Of a stretch of 8,513 bases of DNA, positions 6,633 through 8,513 are shown piece by piece; within the stretch, counting starts at the first letter, position 1; each line of letters opens with the position of its first letter. The position numbers and the translations under genes were made by a program. The notes below the pieces were generated by a model. It saw only the letters and a list, made by a program, of their open reading frames with translations. It had not been told where the DNA came from and did not search any database. The stretch is from a bacterium (lineage in GTDB: Bacteria; JAHJDO01). Location: assembly GCA_030671985.1 (NCBI GenBank), contig DAOVHI010000058.1, positions 1 to 8,513 of the forward strand, read 5' to 3'.

Positions 6633-7247
6633 TTAGCAAGCAATATTTTCTTTTAAACTATTTATGGACTCCATTACTTCCGTGCTTACTTTCTTATAAT
6701 AGAGTCGTTGCATCGCAACGTCTCTGCTTTTTGGCATAATAGGCTTACCAAATACAACCCTGATTTTCTTTGGCTGTATCCATTTTCCATGTTTGGGGAA
6801 AGCCTTTGCTGCCCCGTCTATATATACAGGTACAATCGGAACACCTGTCTTTAGAGCAAGCATGCCAACTCCTAACTTTCCCTGCCCTAGTTTTCCATCC
6901 GTGCTTCTTGTCCCTTCGGGAAATAGAATGACAGCTTTTTTAGAGTTTAGGGATTTAATTAATTTTTTAAATGTAGAGATGCCTACCTGTTCACGCTTTA
7001 CCGGGATGGTATGCAAGGCTTTGATCAGCAATCCTAGTACAGGAATATCAAGCAAACTTTGTTTTGTCAGATAATAAGTTGACCTAAATATTCCAACGCC
7101 TACAATAACAGGATCAAGGAAACTGCTGTGATTTGAAGCCACTAATACACCACCTTTTTTAGGAACATTATCAGCGCCCCTTATTTCCAATCTGAAATAG
7201 ATCTTACAGAAAATATAAAAAATTATTTTAGCTATTATGTATATCAT
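6633..7247 (-). CDS. plsC: 1-acyl-sn-glycerol-3-phosphate acyltransferase
   Basis: This 204-residue protein of the PlsC/LPLAT family is predicted to transfer an acyl chain to the sn-2 position of lysophosphatidic acid, giving phosphatidic acid for phospholipid synthesis at the inner face of the membrane. An N-terminal hydrophobic stretch (2-19) is a likely membrane anchor. Motif I is NHSSFLD (39-45) with the catalytic H40 and D45. TKQSLLDIPVLG (61-72) and VKREQ (83-87) form the second block. Motif III is FPEGTRS (109-115), and VPIVPVYIDG (136-145) is motif IV. Length is at the short end of normal. The ATG overlaps the cmk stop (ATGA), and no separate Shine-Dalgarno is visible, which fits coupled translation. 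cmk-plsC followed by rpsA is a common order; the ispH gene often found before rpsA in such clusters is absent. The exact acyl acceptor is inferred from the family. Confidence 0.94.
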   Translation of the reverse strand: MIYIIAKIIFYIFCKIYFRLEIRGADNVPKKGGVLVASNHSSFLDPVIVGVGIFRSTYYLTKQSLLDIPVLGLLIKALHTIPVKREQVGISTFKKLIKSLNSKKAVILFPEGTRSTDGKLGQGKLGVGMLALKTGVPIVPVYIDGAAKAFPKHGKWIQPKKIRVVFGKPIMPKSRDVAMQRLYYKKVSTEVMESINSLKENIAC

Positions 7248-7906
7248 TTTATATAGGATATGACTGTTGCTGCTTCTTCTTCCAAACTCATTCCCGTTGA
7301 GTCAATAACAATAGCATATTTAGCTTTTCTTAAAGGAGCTATCTTCCTTGTAAAATCTTTTTCATCCCGTATTTTTATATCTTTTGAGAGTCCTGATCCT
7401 GCAACTTGTTTACCGTTTTGTTCTAACTCTTTCCTGCGTCTTTTTACCCGCTCCTCAAAAGAGGCATCCAGATAAAACTTATAGTCAGCATCAGGCAATA
7501 TGACAGTTGTAATATCTCGTCCTTCCATTACAACATCGCCTTTTTCTGCAATTTTTCGCTGCAGCTTCTTCATGCATTCTCTTACCTCTTCAGTTCTGGC
7601 AAGATAAAAGACATTATTTGTTACATTAGTTTCTCTGATTCCATCTGTTACGTCTTGTCCATCAAGTAAAACGACGGTTCCTTCTTTCTGATGAATTAGT
7701 TCAATTTTTGTATTATTTGCAAGCTCTACCAGTGCTGTTTCTTCTTCAAGATTAATACCCTTTTTCATAGCCTTAAGAGTAAGCGCTCTGTACATAGCTC
7801 CTGTATCTATATATAAAAGCCCTAGCCTTTTTGCAACAATCTTTGAAACACTGCTTTTACCAGAACCTGCAGGTCCGTCAATGGCTATCGTTATCTTATT
7901 TCTCAA
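7244..7906 (-). CDS. cmk: cytidylate kinase (CMP/dCMP kinase)
   Basis: This 220-residue cytoplasmic NMP kinase is predicted to phosphorylate CMP and dCMP with ATP in pyrimidine nucleotide supply. The P-loop GPAGSGKSS is at 11-19. YIDTGAMYRALT (32-43) is the CMP-binding start. DGQDVTDGIR (82-91), EGRDITT (128-134), LDASFEERVKRR (146-157) and RDEKDFTRKIAPL (180-192) follow in the standard order. R130, R180, D184 and R187 match known E. coli CMP-contacting or catalytic positions (R131, R181, D185, R188). By eye, the residue equivalent to E. coli S101 is F100, and the usual Gly of GRD-x-GT is T133. The start is TTG at 7906-7904, because the P-loop strand begins at residue 5 and no ATG or GTG lies close. 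GAGGG at 7918-7922 supports it. It overlaps aroA by 11 bases and plsC by 4. Confidence 0.95.
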   Translation of the reverse strand: MRNKITIAIDGPAGSGKSSVSKIVAKRLGLLYIDTGAMYRALTLKAMKKGINLEEETALVELANNTKIELIHQKEGTVVLLDGQDVTDGIRETNVTNNVFYLARTEEVRECMKKLQRKIAEKGDVVMEGRDITTVILPDADYKFYLDASFEERVKRRRKELEQNGKQVAGSGLSKDIKIRDEKDFTRKIAPLRKAKYAIVIDSTGMSLEEEAATVISYIK

Positions 7907-8513
7907 CTTTAATCGTTCCCTCAGATGTCATTTTTTTCAATGTTTCTATAAAATCAGGAAAAGACGTATTAATACAATCTGTATTATTTACAATCGTTTC
8001 TCCTTTTGCCATAAGCCCCATAATAATTGCTGTCATAGCTATTCTATGGTCTCCAAGACTGTTACATGCATTTTCAGAGAGAAGCGGTTGAGGTCCGGTA
8101 ATAACTAGTTTCTTAGAACTGCAATCACTGAGTTTCATTCCAAAGCAGTGAAATAGATCCCGAATTGCCATGAGCCTGTTGCTTTCTTTAATTTTTAACT
8201 CAGAGACCCCTTTAATTACAGTTTCTCCTTTAGCAACTGCAGCAGCAACTGCAATTATGGGGATTTCATCGATTATTCTTGGAATCTCACTGGGTTCAAT
8301 AGTAATTCCCTCAAGTTTACTGCTCTTAACAAGAACATCCGCTCGAGGTTCTCCTGAAATTGTCTTTTGATTCTTCAATTTTATATCTGCTCCCATTCTT
8401 TTCATCACATTAATTATGCCTGTCCTTGTAGGATTTACTCCTACATTCTTTATTGTGATTTCTGAACCTTCTAAACATGAAGCAGCTACAATAAAAAAGG
8501 AAGCCGAAGATAT
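7896..8513 (-). CDS. aroA: 3-phosphoshikimate 1-carboxyvinyltransferase (EPSP synthase), C-terminal half; 5' end outside the window
   Basis: EPSP synthase joins shikimate 3-phosphate and phosphoenolpyruvate in the chorismate pathway. The frame stays open to the window edge and gives 205 residues, about the C-terminal half of a usual 420-450-residue enzyme. It begins inside the conserved ISSASFF (the DISSAAFF region), so the GTG at 8408 and the ATG at 8405 are internal, not starts. Diagnostic motifs in order are NVGVNPTRTG (23-32 of the visible part), DEIP (catalytic Asp, near 81), KESNR (Lys/Glu of the active site, usually KESDR), GDHRIAM with the phosphate-binding Arg, and SFPDF near the C-terminus. 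The N-terminal motifs that separate enzyme classes are not visible. The stop TAA lies 11 bases inside cmk. It is the first visible gene of the minus-strand block. Confidence 0.96.
   Translation of the reverse strand: MSSASFFIVAASCLEGSEITIKNVGVNPTRTGIINVMKRMGADIKLKNQKTISGEPRADVLVKSSKLEGITIEPSEIPRIIDEIPIIAVAAAVAKGETVIKGVSELKIKESNRLMAIRDLFHCFGMKLSDCSSKKLVITGPQPLLSENACNSLGDHRIAMTAIIMGLMAKGETIVNNTDCINTSFPDFIETLKKMTSEGTIKVEK
7918..7922 (-). promoter_or_regulatory. Shine-Dalgarno supporting the TTG start of cmk
   Basis: GAGGG on the minus strand, inside the 3' end of aroA, lies 11 bases upstream of the TTG at 7906. No ATG or GTG occurs between it and the P-loop strand, so it helps decide the cmk start. 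Confidence 0.5.

Noticed and set aside
6110-6739. Plus-strand open frame of 209 codons antisense to rpsA and the end of plsC
   Set aside because: It is rich in Ser, Ile and Phe as expected from the reverse of a Lys/Glu-rich gene, has no family motif, and lies opposite a clearly real S1 protein.
7896-8408. GTG at 8408 or ATG at 8405 as the start of a short, complete aroA-like gene
   Set aside because: The frame stays open to the window edge and encodes the conserved NVGVNPTRTG and ISSASFF segments upstream, so these codons are internal.

Overview
The window is AT-rich bacterial DNA carrying two convergent gene blocks. Nine protein-coding genes fill almost all of it. I see no rRNA, tRNA, CRISPR array, insertion sequence or long repeat. 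No gap between genes exceeds 90 bases.

Left block, + strand, 86-4028. Four closely spaced genes (gaps of 31, 18 and 21 bases) look like one operon of carbohydrate-type enzymes. In order they are a xylose-isomerase-like TIM barrel protein, a uroporphyrinogen-decarboxylase (URO-D) superfamily protein that is not a classical HemE, a Gfo/Idh/MocA NAD(P)-dependent oxidoreductase, and a second, divergent xylose-isomerase-like TIM barrel protein. All four look cytoplasmic. The set suggests oxidation of a sugar, glycoside or cyclitol to a keto intermediate, followed by isomerisation, dehydration or lyase chemistry, with an unassigned job for the URO-D-like protein. The substrate cannot be read from the sequence, and no transporter, regulator or corrinoid protein lies in the window.

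Right block, - strand, 8513-4064. Read in transcription order this is aroA (5' end cut off by the window edge), cmk, plsC, rpsA and a type IV prepilin peptidase gene. aroA-cmk, cmk-plsC and rpsA-peptidase overlap by 11, 4 and 4 bases, so translational coupling is likely. Only the plsC-rpsA junction has a gap (62 bases), with a strong Shine-Dalgarno sequence before rpsA. The block combines aromatic amino acid synthesis, pyrimidine nucleotide supply, phospholipid synthesis, translation and pilin or pseudopilin processing. It resembles the widespread aroA/cmk/rpsA neighbourhood. cmk and the peptidase gene both appear to use TTG starts.

Organism. A six-domain S1 protein, prepilin peptidase, low G+C and a Gfo/Idh - URO-D-like - TIM barrel operon fit a Gram-negative-type, probably uncultured bacterium. 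Such enzyme sets are common in the Planctomycetes/Lentisphaerae/Omnitrophota range. This placement is a guess from gene content, not a demonstrated assignment.

The part most worth pursuing is the left operon, particularly the URO-D-like protein, whose predicted metal site seems to have His where cobamide methyltransferases have the third ligand Cys. A second point is the cytidylate kinase, which seems to lack the usual Ser in its CMP ribose pocket.
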